Positions 1-12,941 of a stretch of DNA of 64,000 bases are shown here, one piece after another; position 1 is the stretch's first letter, and each line of letters begins with the position of its first letter. The notes beneath the pieces were generated by a model. That model ran no database searches and had not been told where the DNA came from. It saw only the letters and a list, made by a program, of their open reading frames with translations. The translations under genes and the position numbers were made by a program. Origin of the DNA: Mesorhizobium sp. (GTDB lineage Bacteria; Pseudomonadota; Alphaproteobacteria; Rhizobiales; Rhizobiaceae); the NCBI RefSeq assembly GCF_017306545.1, contig NZ_JAFKID010000007.1, positions 62,001 through 126,000 of the forward strand, read 5' to 3'.

Positions 1-1714
<1,714 letters not shown>

Positions 1715-1728
<14 letters not shown>

Positions 1729-2299
1729 CGCCGAACCATCGTACCGCGGCAGCCATGCCGGCAGCGCATTCCTGCGCCGGTTCGTTCTTGCCGGCGCCGC
1801 CGCTTCGGCATTGCTTGCCGCCGGCTGCACGGTGCGGCCGCTCTATTCCGACGCGCCGCTCGGCAATTCGACCGTCAGCGCCAAGGCGGAACTGGCCTCG
1901 ATCGCGGTCAAGCCGGTGAACTCGCGCTATGCCCAGCAGGTGCGCAACAACCTGATCTTCGGCCTTTACGGCGGCGCGCAGGCGCCGGCCGCACCAGCCT
2001 ATTCTCTCACGCTGGACGTCACCGAACTGATCCAGTCCGCGGCCGTGGTGCAGGTGACGACCGATACCGACCAGCCGACCGCCGGCACGGTGACGTTGAC
2101 GTCCGCCTATACGCTGACCGACGTGAAAACCGGCAAGCCGGTGGCCACCGGCAAGCGCTCGATCTCGTCGTCCTACGACAAGCCGTCGCAGGAATTCGCC
2201 GGCTACCGGGCGCAGATCGACGCCGAGAACCGCTCCGCGCGCGAACTGGCCGAATTGCTGCGGCTGGCGCTGGCGCAGGACCTGTCCAAGCCGCGCTGA
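1715..2299 (+). CDS. lptE: LPS assembly lipoprotein LptE
   Basis: 194-residue outer-membrane lipoprotein expected to plug the LptD barrel that inserts lipopolysaccharide in the outer leaflet. A hydrophobic signal segment (about residues 22-37) ends in the lipobox LAAGC with the acylated Cys at residue 38, followed by TVRPLYSD, a typical LptE start. The first 20 residues before the signal peptide are unusually long and polar, so the true start could be later, but no better in-frame ATG is present. It overlaps the leuS stop by 14 bases. In E. coli and many alphaproteobacteria holA follows lptE; here a convergent transaldolase gene follows instead. Confidence 0.85.
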
Positions 2300-2322
2300 C
2301 GGCCGGACCGCCGGCCGTCAGC
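2295..2322. terminator. Perfect 12-bp stem-loop at the lptE 3' end
   Basis: A 12-bp perfect inverted repeat (left arm 2295-2306, right arm 2311-2322) with a 4-base ACCG loop begins within the last codons of lptE. There is no T-run after it, so it may be a transcript-end stabiliser or half of a bidirectional terminator rather than a classical intrinsic terminator. Confidence 0.5.
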
Positions 2323-2344
2323 CCTGATCGATTCGCATAAGAAG

Positions 2345-2363
2345 GCGAGGCCTGGAGCCTCGC
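2345..2363 (-). terminator. Stem-loop downstream of the transaldolase gene
   Basis: GCGAGGC (2345-2351) pairs with GCCTCGC (2357-2363) across a 5-base loop. Read on the minus strand it lies 13 bases after the transaldolase stop and is followed by CTTCTTA, a weak T-rich tail. Confidence 0.5.
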
Positions 2364-2375
2364 AGCCCTTGGCAA

Positions 2376-3029
2376 TCAGCCGATGGTCTGGCCGGTCTTG
2401 GCCCAGTCGGCGAGGAACTGCTCCAGGCCCTTGTCGGTCAGCGGATGCTTGACCAGCGCCTTCAGCGTCGCCGGCGGCACCGTCGCCACGTCGGCGCCGA
2501 TCATCGCCACCTGCTTGACGTGGTTCACGGTGCGGATCGAGGCGGCCAGGATCTCGGTCTTGAAGCCGTAATTGTCGTAGATGGTGCGGATTTCCGAGAT
2601 CAGCTCGACGCCGTCGATGCCCATGTCGTCGATGCGGCCGATGAAGGGCGAGATGAAAGTGGCGCCCGCCTTGGCGGCGAGCAGCGCCTGGTTGGCCGAG
2701 AAGCACAGCGTGACGTTGACCATATGGCCGTCCGACCGCAACGCCCGGCAGGCCTTGAGGCCGTCCCAGGTCAGCGGCACCTTGATGGCGATGTTGTCGG
2801 CGATCTTGGCCAGTACCTTGGCCTGCTTCATCATGCCGTCATAGTCGGTGGCGGTCACTTCGGCCGAGACGGGGCCTTCGACGATGTCGCAGATCTGCTT
2901 GGTGACGTCGGCGATCTTGCCGCCGGATTTCATGATCAGCGACGGATTGGTGGTGACGCCGTCAACCAGGCCGAGGTCGTTCAGTTCCTTGATTTCCTTG
3001 ATGTCGGCGGTATCGACGAAAAACTTCAT
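2376..3029 (-). CDS. tal: Transaldolase of the short FSA/TalT type
   Basis: 217-residue (beta-alpha)8 aldolase of the pentose phosphate pathway, transferring a dihydroxyacetone unit from sedoheptulose-7-phosphate to glyceraldehyde-3-phosphate. The family is seen in [19 protein letters not shown] (residues 23-31) and IAIKVPL with the Schiff-base Lys83. In the motif SPFIGRIDD the position occupied by a Tyr in fructose-6-phosphate aldolase is Phe129, which in this family goes with transaldolase rather than FSA activity. The start at 3029 is chosen because AAGGAG lies 6 bases upstream; a 13-residue upstream extension in frame has no family match. Divergent from priA. Confidence 0.88.
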   Translation of the reverse strand: MKFFVDTADIKEIKELNDLGLVDGVTTNPSLIMKSGGKIADVTKQICDIVEGPVSAEVTATDYDGMMKQAKVLAKIADNIAIKVPLTWDGLKACRALRSDGHMVNVTLCFSANQALLAAKAGATFISPFIGRIDDMGIDGVELISEIRTIYDNYGFKTEILAASIRTVNHVKQVAMIGADVATVPPATLKALVKHPLTDKGLEQFLADWAKTGQTIG

Positions 3030-3119
3030 GACGATCTCCTTCGAATTGTCCGGGTGTCGGGAGGGCACGCTCGGCGTTGGGCTTTGCTCTAGACCAAAGT
3101 CGGGGCAAGGTCACGCGCG

Positions 3120-5303
3120 ATGAGCAAAGATTCGCCTTTTGACGCGGCTGCCCCCGTGCTGGTTCCCATGCCGGCGGAACGCCCCTACACCTATGCGGTT
3201 CCTTCAGGAATGCGTGTGGTGCCGGGGTCCATCGTGCGCGTGCCGCTGGGGCCGCGGCAGGTGGCCGGCATCGTCTGGGACGGCGGCGCCGATGCCGTCG
3301 ACGCCCGCAAGCTGCGCCCCATCGAACAGGTGTTCGACTGTCCGCCGATTGCCGAGCCGATGCGCCGCTTCGTCGACTGGGTGGCGCACTATACGCTGTC
3401 GGCTCCGGGCATGGTGGCGCGCATGCTGTTGCGCGCGCCGGAAGCTTTCGACCCCGAGCCGTGGACGGAAGGGATCGTGCGCACCGACGCCCTGCCCGAT
3501 CGGATGACGGCGGCGCGCGCGCGGGTGCTCGAAACCGCCGACGGCGGTCTTGCCTGGACCCGTACCGGCCTCGCGCATGCGGCCGGCGTGTCCTCGACGG
3601 TGATCGACGGGCTGAAGGCGCAGGGCGTGTTCGAGACGGTGATGATCCCGCCGCGCCCGGTGGTGGCCGCACCCGATACTGCCTATGCCAACCCGCAGCT
3701 CGCACCTGACCAGCAGGCTGCGGCCGACATGCTGCGCGCCGGGGTTTCGGCGGAGGGCTTCGGCGTCACGCTGCTCGACGGCGTCACCGGTTCGGGCAAG
3801 ACGGAGGTTTATTTCGAGGCGGTGGCGGAAGCGCTGGAGCGCGGAAAACAGGTGCTGATCCTGCTGCCGGAAATCGCGCTCACCCACGCCTTCCTCGAAC
3901 GCTTCCAGGAGCGCTTCGGCGCCAAGCCCGGCGAGTGGCATTCCGACCTGCCGCCCCGCATGCGCGAAAAGGTCTGGCGGCAGGTGGCCGAAGGCACGGT
4001 GCGGGTGGTGGCGGGCGCGCGCTCGGCACTGTTCCTGCCGTTCAAGGAACTCGGGCTGATCGTCGTCGACGAGGAGCACGATCCCGCCTACAAGCAGGAG
4101 GACCGCGTCTTCTACAACGCCCGCGACATGGCTGTGGTGCGCGGCCATCTCGGCGGCTTCCCCGTGGTGCTGTCCTCGGCCACGCCCTCGGTGGAAAGCC
4201 GCGTCAACGCCATGCAGGGGCGCTACCGCCACGCGGTCCTGTCCGGCCGTTTCGCCGAAGCCGCGCTCCCGGACCTCAAGGCGGTGGACATGCGCCGCGC
4301 CCCGCCGGCGAAGGGCAGCTTCCTGTCGCCGCTGCTCACCCAGCAGATCGGCGCGACGCTGGAAAAGGGCGAGCAGTCGCTGCTGTTCCTCAACCGGCGC
4401 GGCTATGCGCCGCTGACGCTGTGCCGGGTCTGCGGCCACCGCTTCGGCTGTCCGGTGTGCTCGGCCTGGCTGGTCGAGCACCGCTTTCGCGGCCAGCTCG
4501 TCTGCCACCATTGCGGCCACGCCGAAAAGCGCCCCGAAGCCTGTCCCGAATGCGGCACCTTCGACCATCTCGCCGCCTGCGGACCGGGAGTGGAGCGCAT
4601 CGCCGAGGAGGTGGTGGCGACTTTTCCGGAGGCGCGCACCATCGTTCTGTCCTCCGACATCGTCGGCGGCGTGCGGCGGTTGAGACTCGAACTGGAAGCC
4701 ATCGCCAAGGGCGACGCCGACATCGTCATCGGCACGCAACTCGTCGCCAAGGGCCACAACTTCCCCAACATGACGCTGGTGGGCGTCGTCGATGCCGACC
4801 TCGGCCTTGCCAACGGCGATCCGCGCGCCGCCGAGCGCACTTTTCAGTTGCTTAGCCAGGTGACAGGCCGGGCGGGGCGCACCGGCAAAAAGAGCCACGG
4901 CCTGTTGCAGACCTACCAGCCCGACCATCCGGTGATGCGGGCGATCGTCTCGGGCGACGCCGACAGTTTCTACGCCCGCGAGATCGCCGAGCGCGAGCGC
5001 GCCGGGCTGCCGCCCTTCGGCCGGCTCGCCGGCGTCATCGTCTCGGCCGCAACCCGCGCCGAGGCGGAAGGGCACGCGCGGGCGTTGCGGCGCGGGGCGC
5101 CGGAGGCCGCCGACATTTTCGTCCTCGGGCCGGCCGAGGCGCCGCTGGCGCTGGTCGCCGGCCGCCATCGGTTCCGCCTGCTGATCCAGGGCGAGCGCCG
5201 CTCCGACATGCAGGCTTTCGTCCGCGCCATGCTGGCGCAGGGGCCGAGGCCGCGCGGCTCGTTGCGCGTGCAGGTGGACATCGACCCGCAGAGCTTTTTG
5301 TAG
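3120..5303 (+). CDS. priA: Primosomal protein N', replication restart helicase PriA
   Basis: 727-residue superfamily 2 3'-to-5' DNA helicase that reloads the replisome at stalled forks. Order of features: N-terminal DNA-binding domain (about 1-110), Walker A GVTGSGKT near residue 221, Walker B VVDEEHDPAYKQED near 317, a zinc-binding insert with eight cysteines in the pattern CRVCG, CPVC, CHHCG, CPECG (about 437-485), and a helicase C domain with QVTGRAGR near 580. Full length for the family. In many rhizobia priA lies just before atpH; here four accessory genes separate it from the ATP synthase operon. Confidence 0.96.
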   Translation: MSKDSPFDAAAPVLVPMPAERPYTYAVPSGMRVVPGSIVRVPLGPRQVAGIVWDGGADAVDARKLRPIEQVFDCPPIAEPMRRFVDWVAHYTLSAPGMVARMLLRAPEAFDPEPWTEGIVRTDALPDRMTAARARVLETADGGLAWTRTGLAHAAGVSSTVIDGLKAQGVFETVMIPPRPVVAAPDTAYANPQLAPDQQAAADMLRAGVSAEGFGVTLLDGVTGSGKTEVYFEAVAEALERGKQVLILLPEIALTHAFLERFQERFGAKPGEWHSDLPPRMREKVWRQVAEGTVRVVAGARSALFLPFKELGLIVVDEEHDPAYKQEDRVFYNARDMAVVRGHLGGFPVVLSSATPSVESRVNAMQGRYRHAVLSGRFAEAALPDLKAVDMRRAPPAKGSFLSPLLTQQIGATLEKGEQSLLFLNRRGYAPLTLCRVCGHRFGCPVCSAWLVEHRFRGQLVCHHCGHAEKRPEACPECGTFDHLAACGPGVERIAEEVVATFPEARTIVLSSDIVGGVRRLRLELEAIAKGDADIVIGTQLVAKGHNFPNMTLVGVVDADLGLANGDPRAAERTFQLLSQVTGRAGRTGKKSHGLLQTYQPDHPVMRAIVSGDADSFYAREIAERERAGLPPFGRLAGVIVSAATRAEAEGHARALRRGAPEAADIFVLGPAEAPLALVAGRHRFRLLIQGERRSDMQAFVRAMLAQGPRPRGSLRVQVDIDPQSFL

Positions 5304-5320
5304 TGGCCCGGAGCGAATCG

Positions 5321-5346
5321 GAAAGTTTCCTCAGAGGGAAACTTTC
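5321..5346 (+). terminator. 10-bp stem-loop after priA
   Basis: GAAAGTTTCC (5321-5330) pairs perfectly with GGAAACTTTC (5337-5346), loop TCAGAG, followed by TCTT. It lies 18 bases after the priA stop and is a plausible weak terminator. Its core AGTTTCC recurs in the larger palindrome immediately downstream. Confidence 0.5.
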
Positions 5347-5361
5347 TCTTGCCTCCAGGAT

Positions 5362-5403
5362 GACCTCGAAATAGTTTCCGCATGGAGAAACTATTTCGAG
5401 GTC
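5362..5403. other. 17-bp perfect palindrome abutting the GST start codon
   Basis: Left arm 5362-5378 and right arm 5387-5403 are perfectly complementary over 17 bp around an 8-base loop. The right arm ends 3 bases before the ATG at 5407, so in RNA the stem would occupy the region where a ribosome binding site is expected. The only Shine-Dalgarno-like GGAG (5384-5387) sits in the loop, about 20 bases from the start. Confidence 0.75.
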
Positions 5404-5406
5404 AAA

Positions 5407-6087
5407 ATGGCGCTGACGCTCTACATCCATCCACTCGCCTCGTTCTGCCACAAGGTGCTGATCGCCTTTTACGAGAACGAAGTGCCGTTCACGGCCGAGA
5501 CGGTCGATCTCATGAACCCCGGCGAGGCGGCCGAGCATCTCGCCCGCTGGCCGGTCGGCAAGATCCCGGTGCTTTATGACGGCGAGCGCGACCGTATCGT
5601 GGCGGAAACCAGCGTCATCATCGAATATGTCGGCGAACGCTGTCCCGGCCCCGTGCCGATGCTGCCGGGCGATGCCGAGGCGCGACTGGAGGCGCGGCTA
5701 TGGGACCGCTTCTTCGACCTCTATGTCAGCCAGCCGGTGCAGAAGATCGTCACCGACCGCATCCGACCGGAGGGCAGGAACGATCCCCATGGCGTCGCCG
5801 AGGCGCGCCGGACGCTGGAGACCGCCTATGCGATGATCGAGCAGCATATGGCGGGCCGGACATGGGCTTGCGGCGAGGCTTTCACCTTGGCCGACTGCGC
5901 GGCGCTGCCCGGCCTGTTCTTCGCCGGCATCGTGCAGCCGTTTCCGGCGGGTGCCGCCAACCTACCGGCCTATTTCGAGCGGCTGCTGGCGCGGCCTTCG
6001 GTGAAGCGGACGCTGGCGGAGGCGCGACCGTTCTTCTCGATGTTTCCCTATCGGGATGCTATGCCCGAGCGGTTTCTTCGCGATTGA
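5407..6087 (+). CDS. Glutathione S-transferase family protein
   Basis: 226-residue cytosolic GST-fold protein. The N-terminal thioredoxin-like domain (about 1-80) shows LYIHPLASFCHKVLIAFYEN and the glutathione-binding cis-Pro and Ser region KIPVLYDG then AETSVIIEYV (about 56-78). The alpha-helical C-terminal domain contains FTLADCAALPGLF. The Cys14-like residue in SFCHK suggests a beta- or omega-like class, but the substrate cannot be told from sequence. It lacks a normal ribosome binding site (see the palindrome ending at 5403). It is followed 13 bases later by an ArsR-type regulator gene on the same strand. Confidence 0.88.
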   Translation: MALTLYIHPLASFCHKVLIAFYENEVPFTAETVDLMNPGEAAEHLARWPVGKIPVLYDGERDRIVAETSVIIEYVGERCPGPVPMLPGDAEARLEARLWDRFFDLYVSQPVQKIVTDRIRPEGRNDPHGVAEARRTLETAYAMIEQHMAGRTWACGEAFTLADCAALPGLFFAGIVQPFPAGAANLPAYFERLLARPSVKRTLAEARPFFSMFPYRDAMPERFLRD

Positions 6088-6100
6088 GGGCAGGAGAACG

Positions 6101-6436
6101 ATGCAGGACGCGCAGCCGCTCGACCGGCTTTTCCTGGCGCTGGCCGATGCCGGCCGGCGGGGCATGGTCGAGCAGTTGAGTCGCGGCCCGGCGACGGTGA
6201 AGGAACTGGCAGGCCCGGCGAACATGCGCCTGCCTTCGGCCCTCAAGCACCTCAAGGTTCTGGAAGACGGCGGCATGGTTTTCTCGCACAAGGTCGGCCG
6301 TACCCGCACCTACGCCATGCGCCCTGAGGCGCTGGCGCCGATGCGCGCCTGGATGCGCGAGCGCGAGGCCGCGCTCAACGCCGCCTTCGACCGATTGGCG
6401 CAGGCGATCATCGACATGCCGGAGGCAGAACCATGA
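6101..6436 (+). CDS. ArsR-family winged-helix transcriptional regulator
   Basis: 111-residue DNA-binding protein with a winged helix-turn-helix: LADAGRRGMVEQLSRGPATV then LPSALKHLKVLEDGGMV (about residues 10-60), ending in MREREAALNAAFDRLAQ. No clustered cysteines for metal binding are seen, which fits the group of ArsR-like regulators that are encoded next to SRPBCC-domain proteins. The start at 6101 is preceded by AGGAG. Its stop overlaps the next start (ATGA at 6433), so the two are translationally coupled and likely act together. Confidence 0.85.
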   Translation: MQDAQPLDRLFLALADAGRRGMVEQLSRGPATVKELAGPANMRLPSALKHLKVLEDGGMVFSHKVGRTRTYAMRPEALAPMRAWMREREAALNAAFDRLAQAIIDMPEAEP

Positions 6437-6903
6437 GCGATGTCGAACACACCACCTTCACCATCGAGCGTGCCCTGCCAGGCAGCCCGCGCCATGCCTT
6501 CCGCTTTTGGTCGGAAAAGGCGCTGAAGCGGCGCTGGACCGACTGCCACCCGGCCTGGACGGTGCTGGAAGACCGCTTCGATTTCGTCGCCGGCGGCGAG
6601 GAAGCGGTACGCTGGCGCACCGCCGAAGGCATCGAGCAGACGTTTACCGCCCGTTATCTCGATATCGTTTCCGGGCAGCGCATCATCTACGCCTTCGAGA
6701 TGAGTTCGGCCGGCCGACGGGTTTCCGCCTCGCTGGCGACCGTCGAGCTCCGTCCGGGCGGTAGCGGCACGCGCATGCTCTACACCGAGCAAATGGCTTT
6801 CCTCGCCGGCGCCGAGGCGATGAAAATGCGGATCGCCGGAACGGGAACCGGCTTCGACAGGCTGTTCGACGCCATCGCGATGGATGGCGCCGGCGTGCAT
6901 TGA
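6433..6903 (+). CDS. SRPBCC (AHSA1/START-like) domain protein
   Basis: 156-residue single-domain protein of the Bet v1-like helix-grip fold. The pattern FTIERALPGSPRHAFRFWSE, GEEAVRWRTAEGIEQTF, and a C-terminal GTGTGFDRLFDAI matches AHSA1-type proteins often paired with ArsR regulators. The ligand is unknown. It overlaps the regulator by 4 bases and nothing follows on the same strand for 98 bases. Confidence 0.8.
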   Translation: MSDVEHTTFTIERALPGSPRHAFRFWSEKALKRRWTDCHPAWTVLEDRFDFVAGGEEAVRWRTAEGIEQTFTARYLDIVSGQRIIYAFEMSSAGRRVSASLATVELRPGGSGTRMLYTEQMAFLAGAEAMKMRIAGTGTGFDRLFDAIAMDGAGVH

Positions 6904-7001
6904 ACGGGCGACCGTATCGTCCGTCGCCGCTTGACTTCGCTCTCCCGCCGCCTTCAATGCGCACATCGCAGAGGGGCGCATAACCGCAGAGGGGATCGGC
7001 G

Positions 7002-7397
7002 ATGGAGTTTTCCTTTCCCTGGCCGACGAGCCAGGGCGAATGGCTGGCGTGGTCGAGCGCCGTCGTTACCGTGCTGCTCGGCCTGCTGTTCTTCCTCGCG
7101 CCGGGCCTCGCGTTGCGGCTGGTGCGGTTGCAGGCGAAGGCGGAGAAACCGGAAGCCGTGGCGGAGGGGCGCTCGCGCGTCGCCGGCTTCTATCTCGGCG
7201 TCGGGCTCACCTGCGTCTTGCTAGCGCAGCCGCTGCTCTACATGGCGCTTGGCTTCTCCTGGGCGTTCAGCGCCTTCGGCCGGCTGCTCGGCATGATGTC
7301 GGACGGCGCCAACAAGCCCTATCATTGGGTTGCCATCGCGGTGGATCTCGTCCTGGCCGCGCTGCCGCTCGCTTTCGCTTTCGGTTTCGTGCCGTGA
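7002..7397 (+). CDS. Small integral membrane protein, function unknown
   Basis: 131-residue protein with about four hydrophobic segments: roughly residues 16-36 (SAVVTVLLGLLFFLAPGLAL), 62-80, 86-101 and 111-130. A conserved-looking central stretch is GFYLGVGLTCVLLAQPLLY followed by MMSDGANKPYHW. It resembles small rhizobial inner-membrane proteins of the DUF4345-like type, but I do not recognise a function. The start has AGAGGGG about 8 bases upstream; the sequence CGCAGAGGGG occurs twice before it (6967-6976, 6985-6994). It lies between accessory genes and the ATP synthase operon. Confidence 0.7.
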   Translation: MEFSFPWPTSQGEWLAWSSAVVTVLLGLLFFLAPGLALRLVRLQAKAEKPEAVAEGRSRVAGFYLGVGLTCVLLAQPLLYMALGFSWAFSAFGRLLGMMSDGANKPYHWVAIAVDLVLAALPLAFAFGFVP

Positions 7398-7629
7398 ACG
7401 GCCGCCTGCCGCAGCGTCATGCGGGCAGATGCGACAATAGTGCAAAAAAGCAGGGCCGCAGACGCATTGCGGTCGGCAAAGCCGTGTGCTAGACGGCAGG
7501 CGACTTTCGGCCGGGGGATGCGGAAGCCGCTCCCTTGTGCTTGAAAAAATTTAGCAAGGTCAAAGATTTAGCTAGAGTTTCCACTCGCGCCAACAATCTG
7601 CGGCCTGTCAGTTGAGAGAAAAGACGGAC

Positions 7630-8190
7630 GTGGCCAAGTCCTCCTCGCCAGTTTCAGGTGTCGCAGAGCGCTACGCCGGCTCGCTGTTCGAGCTTGCCAG
7701 CGAAGCCAAGTCGGTCGCCAAGGTCGAAGCCGACCTCGGCCGTTTCGAAGCCATGCTGGACGGCAGCGCCGACCTGCAACGGCTGATCAAGAGCCCTGTC
7801 TTCGCCGCCGAGGATCAGGCCCGCGCCATCGGCGCGCTGCTTGCCAAGGCCGGCATCTCGGGTCTTGCCGGCAATTTCATCAAGGTGGCCGCCGCCAACC
7901 GGCGCCTGTTCGCCGTGCCGTCGATGATCCAGGCGTTCCGCCGTATCGCCGCCGAGGCACGCGGCGAAGCCTCCGCCGAGGTCACGTCCGCGCACGCGCT
8001 CACCGCGGCACAGCAGACGGAACTCAAGGCCACGCTCAAGGGCGTCGCCGGCAAGGACGTCTCGATCGCCGTCTCGGTCGATCCGTCGCTGCTCGGCGGC
8101 ATGATCGTCAAGATGGGCTCGCGCCAGATCGACACGTCGCTCAAGACAAAACTCAATTCGCTCAAGCTTGCACTGAAAGAGGTCGGCTGA
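7630..8190 (+). CDS. atpH: ATP synthase F1 subunit delta
   Basis: 186-residue peripheral-stalk subunit linking F1 to the F0 b subunits (OSCP homologue). Recognised by [15 protein letters not shown] at the N-terminus and [25 protein letters not shown] at the C-terminus. The GTG at 7630 gives the usual family start ([15 protein letters not shown]); a TTG at 7612 in frame would add six residues. First gene of a five-gene F1 operon; its stop shares one base with the atpA start. The F0 genes are not in the window, as is normal in alphaproteobacteria. About 210 bases without a gene precede it and must hold the promoter, but I cannot place it with confidence. Confidence 0.93.
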   Translation: MAKSSSPVSGVAERYAGSLFELASEAKSVAKVEADLGRFEAMLDGSADLQRLIKSPVFAAEDQARAIGALLAKAGISGLAGNFIKVAAANRRLFAVPSMIQAFRRIAAEARGEASAEVTSAHALTAAQQTELKATLKGVAGKDVSIAVSVDPSLLGGMIVKMGSRQIDTSLKTKLNSLKLALKEVG

Positions 8191-9719
8191 TGGACATTCG
8201 CGCCGCAGAAATCTCCGCGATCCTGAAGGATCAGATCAAGAACTTCGGCAAGGAGGCGGAAGTCTCCGAAGTCGGCCAGGTGCTGTCGGTCGGTGACGGC
8301 ATCGCCCGTGTCTACGGCCTCGACAACGTCCAGGCCGGCGAGATGGTCGAGTTCCCCGGCGGCATCCGCGGCATGGCGCAGAACCTCGAAGCCGACAATG
8401 TCGGCGTCGTCATCTTCGGCAACGACCGCGACATCAAGGAAGGCGACACCGTCAAGCGCACCGGCGCCATCGTCGAAGTGCCGGTCGGCCCCGGCCTGCT
8501 CGGCCGCGTCGTCGACGCGCTCGGCAACCCGATCGACGGCAAGGGCCCGATCAAGGCGACCGAGCGCCGCCGCGTCGACGTCAAGGCGCCCGGCATCATC
8601 CCGCGCAAGTCCGTGCATGAGCCGATGTCGACGGGCCTCAAGGCTATCGATGCGCTGATCCCGGTCGGCCGCGGCCAGCGCGAGCTGGTCATCGGCGACC
8701 GCCAGACCGGCAAGACCGCCATCATCCTCGACACCATCCTGAACCAGAAGTCGGTGCACGAGACCGGCCCGGACAAGGAAAAGCTCTTCTGCGTCTACGT
8801 CGCCGTCGGCCAGAAGCGCTCGACCGTCGCGCAGTTCGTCAAGGTTCTGGAAGAGCGCGGCGCGCTCGAATATTCCATCGTCGTGGCGGCCACCGCGTCC
8901 GACCCGGCGCCGATGCAGTTCCTGGCGCCGTTCGCCGGCTGCACCATGGGCGAATATTTCCGCGACAACGGCCAGCATGCGCTGATCGGCTATGACGACC
9001 TGTCCAAGCAGGCCGTCGCCTACCGCCAGATGTCGCTGCTGCTGCGCCGCCCGCCGGGCCGCGAAGCCTATCCGGGCGACGTCTTCTACCTGCATTCGCG
9101 CCTGCTGGAGCGCGCCGCGAAGCTCAACGACGACAACGGCGCCGGTTCGCTGACCGCGCTGCCCGTCATCGAGACGCAGGCCAACGACGTGTCGGCCTAT
9201 ATCCCGACCAACGTGATCTCGATCACCGACGGCCAGATCTTCCTTGAGACCAACCTGTTCTTCCAGGGTATCCGCCCGGCCGTGAACGTCGGCCTGTCGG
9301 TGTCGCGCGTCGGCTCTGCCGCGCAGATCAAGGCGATGAAGCAGGTCGCCGGCTCGATCAAGGGCGAACTCGCGCAGTATCGCGAGATGGCGGCCTTCGC
9401 ACAGTTCGGTTCCGACCTCGACGCCGCCACGCAGCGCCTGCTCAACCGCGGCGCGCGCCTGACGGAGCTGCTCAAGCAGCCGCAGTTCTCGCCGCTCAAG
9501 ACGGAAGAGCAGGTCGCGGTGATCTTCGCCGGCGTCAACGGCTATCTCGACAAGCTGACGCTGCCGCAGGTCGGCAAGTTCGAGCAGGGTCTGCTGACCC
9601 ACATGCGCACTGCCGGCAAGGCGGTTCTCGACGCCATCCGCGCCGAGAAGGCGCTGTCGGACGACCTGCGCGGCAAGCTGAAGGCCGAGATCGACGCTTT
9701 CGCCAAGACCTTCGCGTAA
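8190..9719 (+). CDS. atpA: ATP synthase F1 subunit alpha
   Basis: 509-residue non-catalytic nucleotide-binding subunit of F1. Shows the N-terminal beta-barrel ([21 protein letters not shown] shortened here to [14 protein letters not shown]), Walker A GDRQTGKT at about residues 169-176, and the F-type signature near [17 protein letters not shown]. Full length. It starts on the last base of the atpH stop and is followed by atpG after 24 bases. Confidence 0.98.
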   Translation: MDIRAAEISAILKDQIKNFGKEAEVSEVGQVLSVGDGIARVYGLDNVQAGEMVEFPGGIRGMAQNLEADNVGVVIFGNDRDIKEGDTVKRTGAIVEVPVGPGLLGRVVDALGNPIDGKGPIKATERRRVDVKAPGIIPRKSVHEPMSTGLKAIDALIPVGRGQRELVIGDRQTGKTAIILDTILNQKSVHETGPDKEKLFCVYVAVGQKRSTVAQFVKVLEERGALEYSIVVAATASDPAPMQFLAPFAGCTMGEYFRDNGQHALIGYDDLSKQAVAYRQMSLLLRRPPGREAYPGDVFYLHSRLLERAAKLNDDNGAGSLTALPVIETQANDVSAYIPTNVISITDGQIFLETNLFFQGIRPAVNVGLSVSRVGSAAQIKAMKQVAGSIKGELAQYREMAAFAQFGSDLDAATQRLLNRGARLTELLKQPQFSPLKTEEQVAVIFAGVNGYLDKLTLPQVGKFEQGLLTHMRTAGKAVLDAIRAEKALSDDLRGKLKAEIDAFAKTFA

Positions 9720-9743
9720 GGCCGGGGACGGGACGCTCAACGA

Positions 9744-12318
<2,575 letters not shown>

Positions 12319-12330
12319 TTACGGCCGTAA

Positions 12331-12434
12331 GGCAGTAGGACAGCAAGGCAATAGGGAGAGCGGACGAGGGAAGACGGCATTTGAGCAGGGGAGCTTTTCT
12401 CCTACTGTCTTACTGCCTTACTGCCCTACTCCCC
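12331..12434. repeat. Inverted clusters of CYTAYTGC-type octamers between atpD and atpC
   Basis: The atpD-atpC gap holds degenerate 8-bp repeats of the form CCTACTGC or CTTACTGC. On the right they read directly (about 12400-12434); on the left (about 12331-12356) they are in reverse complement, the best-matching 15-mers differing at one base. The two arms could fold into a long imperfect hairpin over about 45 unpaired bases. No open frame of note is present. Confidence 0.7.
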
Positions 12435-12441
12435 TGACAAC

Positions 12442-12849
12442 ATGGCTCAATCCTTCCAGTTCGAACTCGTCTCGCCGGAGCGGCTGCTGGTTTCCCAGCA
12501 GGTCGAGGCCGTCGTCATTCCCGGCGCCGAGGGCGAGATGACCGTCATGGCCAGCCACGCGCCCGTGATGACCACCATCAAGCCGGGCGTCGTCACGGTG
12601 AAGCCGGCCTCCGGCGCGGAAGAGCGCTATGTGGTGTTCGGCGGCTTCGCCGACATCCTGCCGTCCGGTTGCACGCTGCTGGCCGAATCGGCGGTGGCGG
12701 TCAAGGACATCGACCGCGCCGACATCGCCCGCCGCATCCAGGAGGCGAAGGAAGACCTCGCCGACGCCAAGAGCGACGAGCACCGCACCAAGGCCGAGCA
12801 GTTCCTGCACCAACTCACCACGCTGGAAAGCGCCCTGCTGCCGGCCTGA
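12442..12849 (+). CDS. atpC: ATP synthase F1 subunit epsilon
   Basis: 135-residue subunit with the N-terminal beta-sandwich (FELVSPERLLVSQQVEAVVIPG, GEMTVMASHAPVMTTIKPG) and a C-terminal helical hairpin from about residue 90. It completes F1 and can inhibit ATP hydrolysis in this family. Separated from atpD by the octamer repeat block and followed after 26 bases by a strong intrinsic terminator. Confidence 0.96.
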   Translation: MAQSFQFELVSPERLLVSQQVEAVVIPGAEGEMTVMASHAPVMTTIKPGVVTVKPASGAEERYVVFGGFADILPSGCTLLAESAVAVKDIDRADIARRIQEAKEDLADAKSDEHRTKAEQFLHQLTTLESALLPA

Positions 12850-12875
12850 CGATCTCGTCGATCCCACAGTTCTTG

Positions 12876-12903
12876 AAAGCCGGGCTTTGTGCCCGGCTTT
12901 TTT
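12876..12903 (+). terminator. Intrinsic terminator of the atp operon
   Basis: AAAGCCGGGC (12876-12885) pairs with GCCCGGCTTT (12891-12900) around TTTGT; together with 12901-12903 the right side forms a run of six T. Also acts between convergent transcripts, as the leftward exoZ ends at 12942. Confidence 0.9.
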
Positions 12904-12941
12904 CTGCATGGGCTCAAGCAGGAAGTGGACTGGCGGATTGG

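Noticed and set aside
6967-6994. CGCAGAGGGG direct repeat before the small membrane protein gene
   Set aside because: Only two 10-base copies, one serving as the ribosome site; too little to call a regulatory element.
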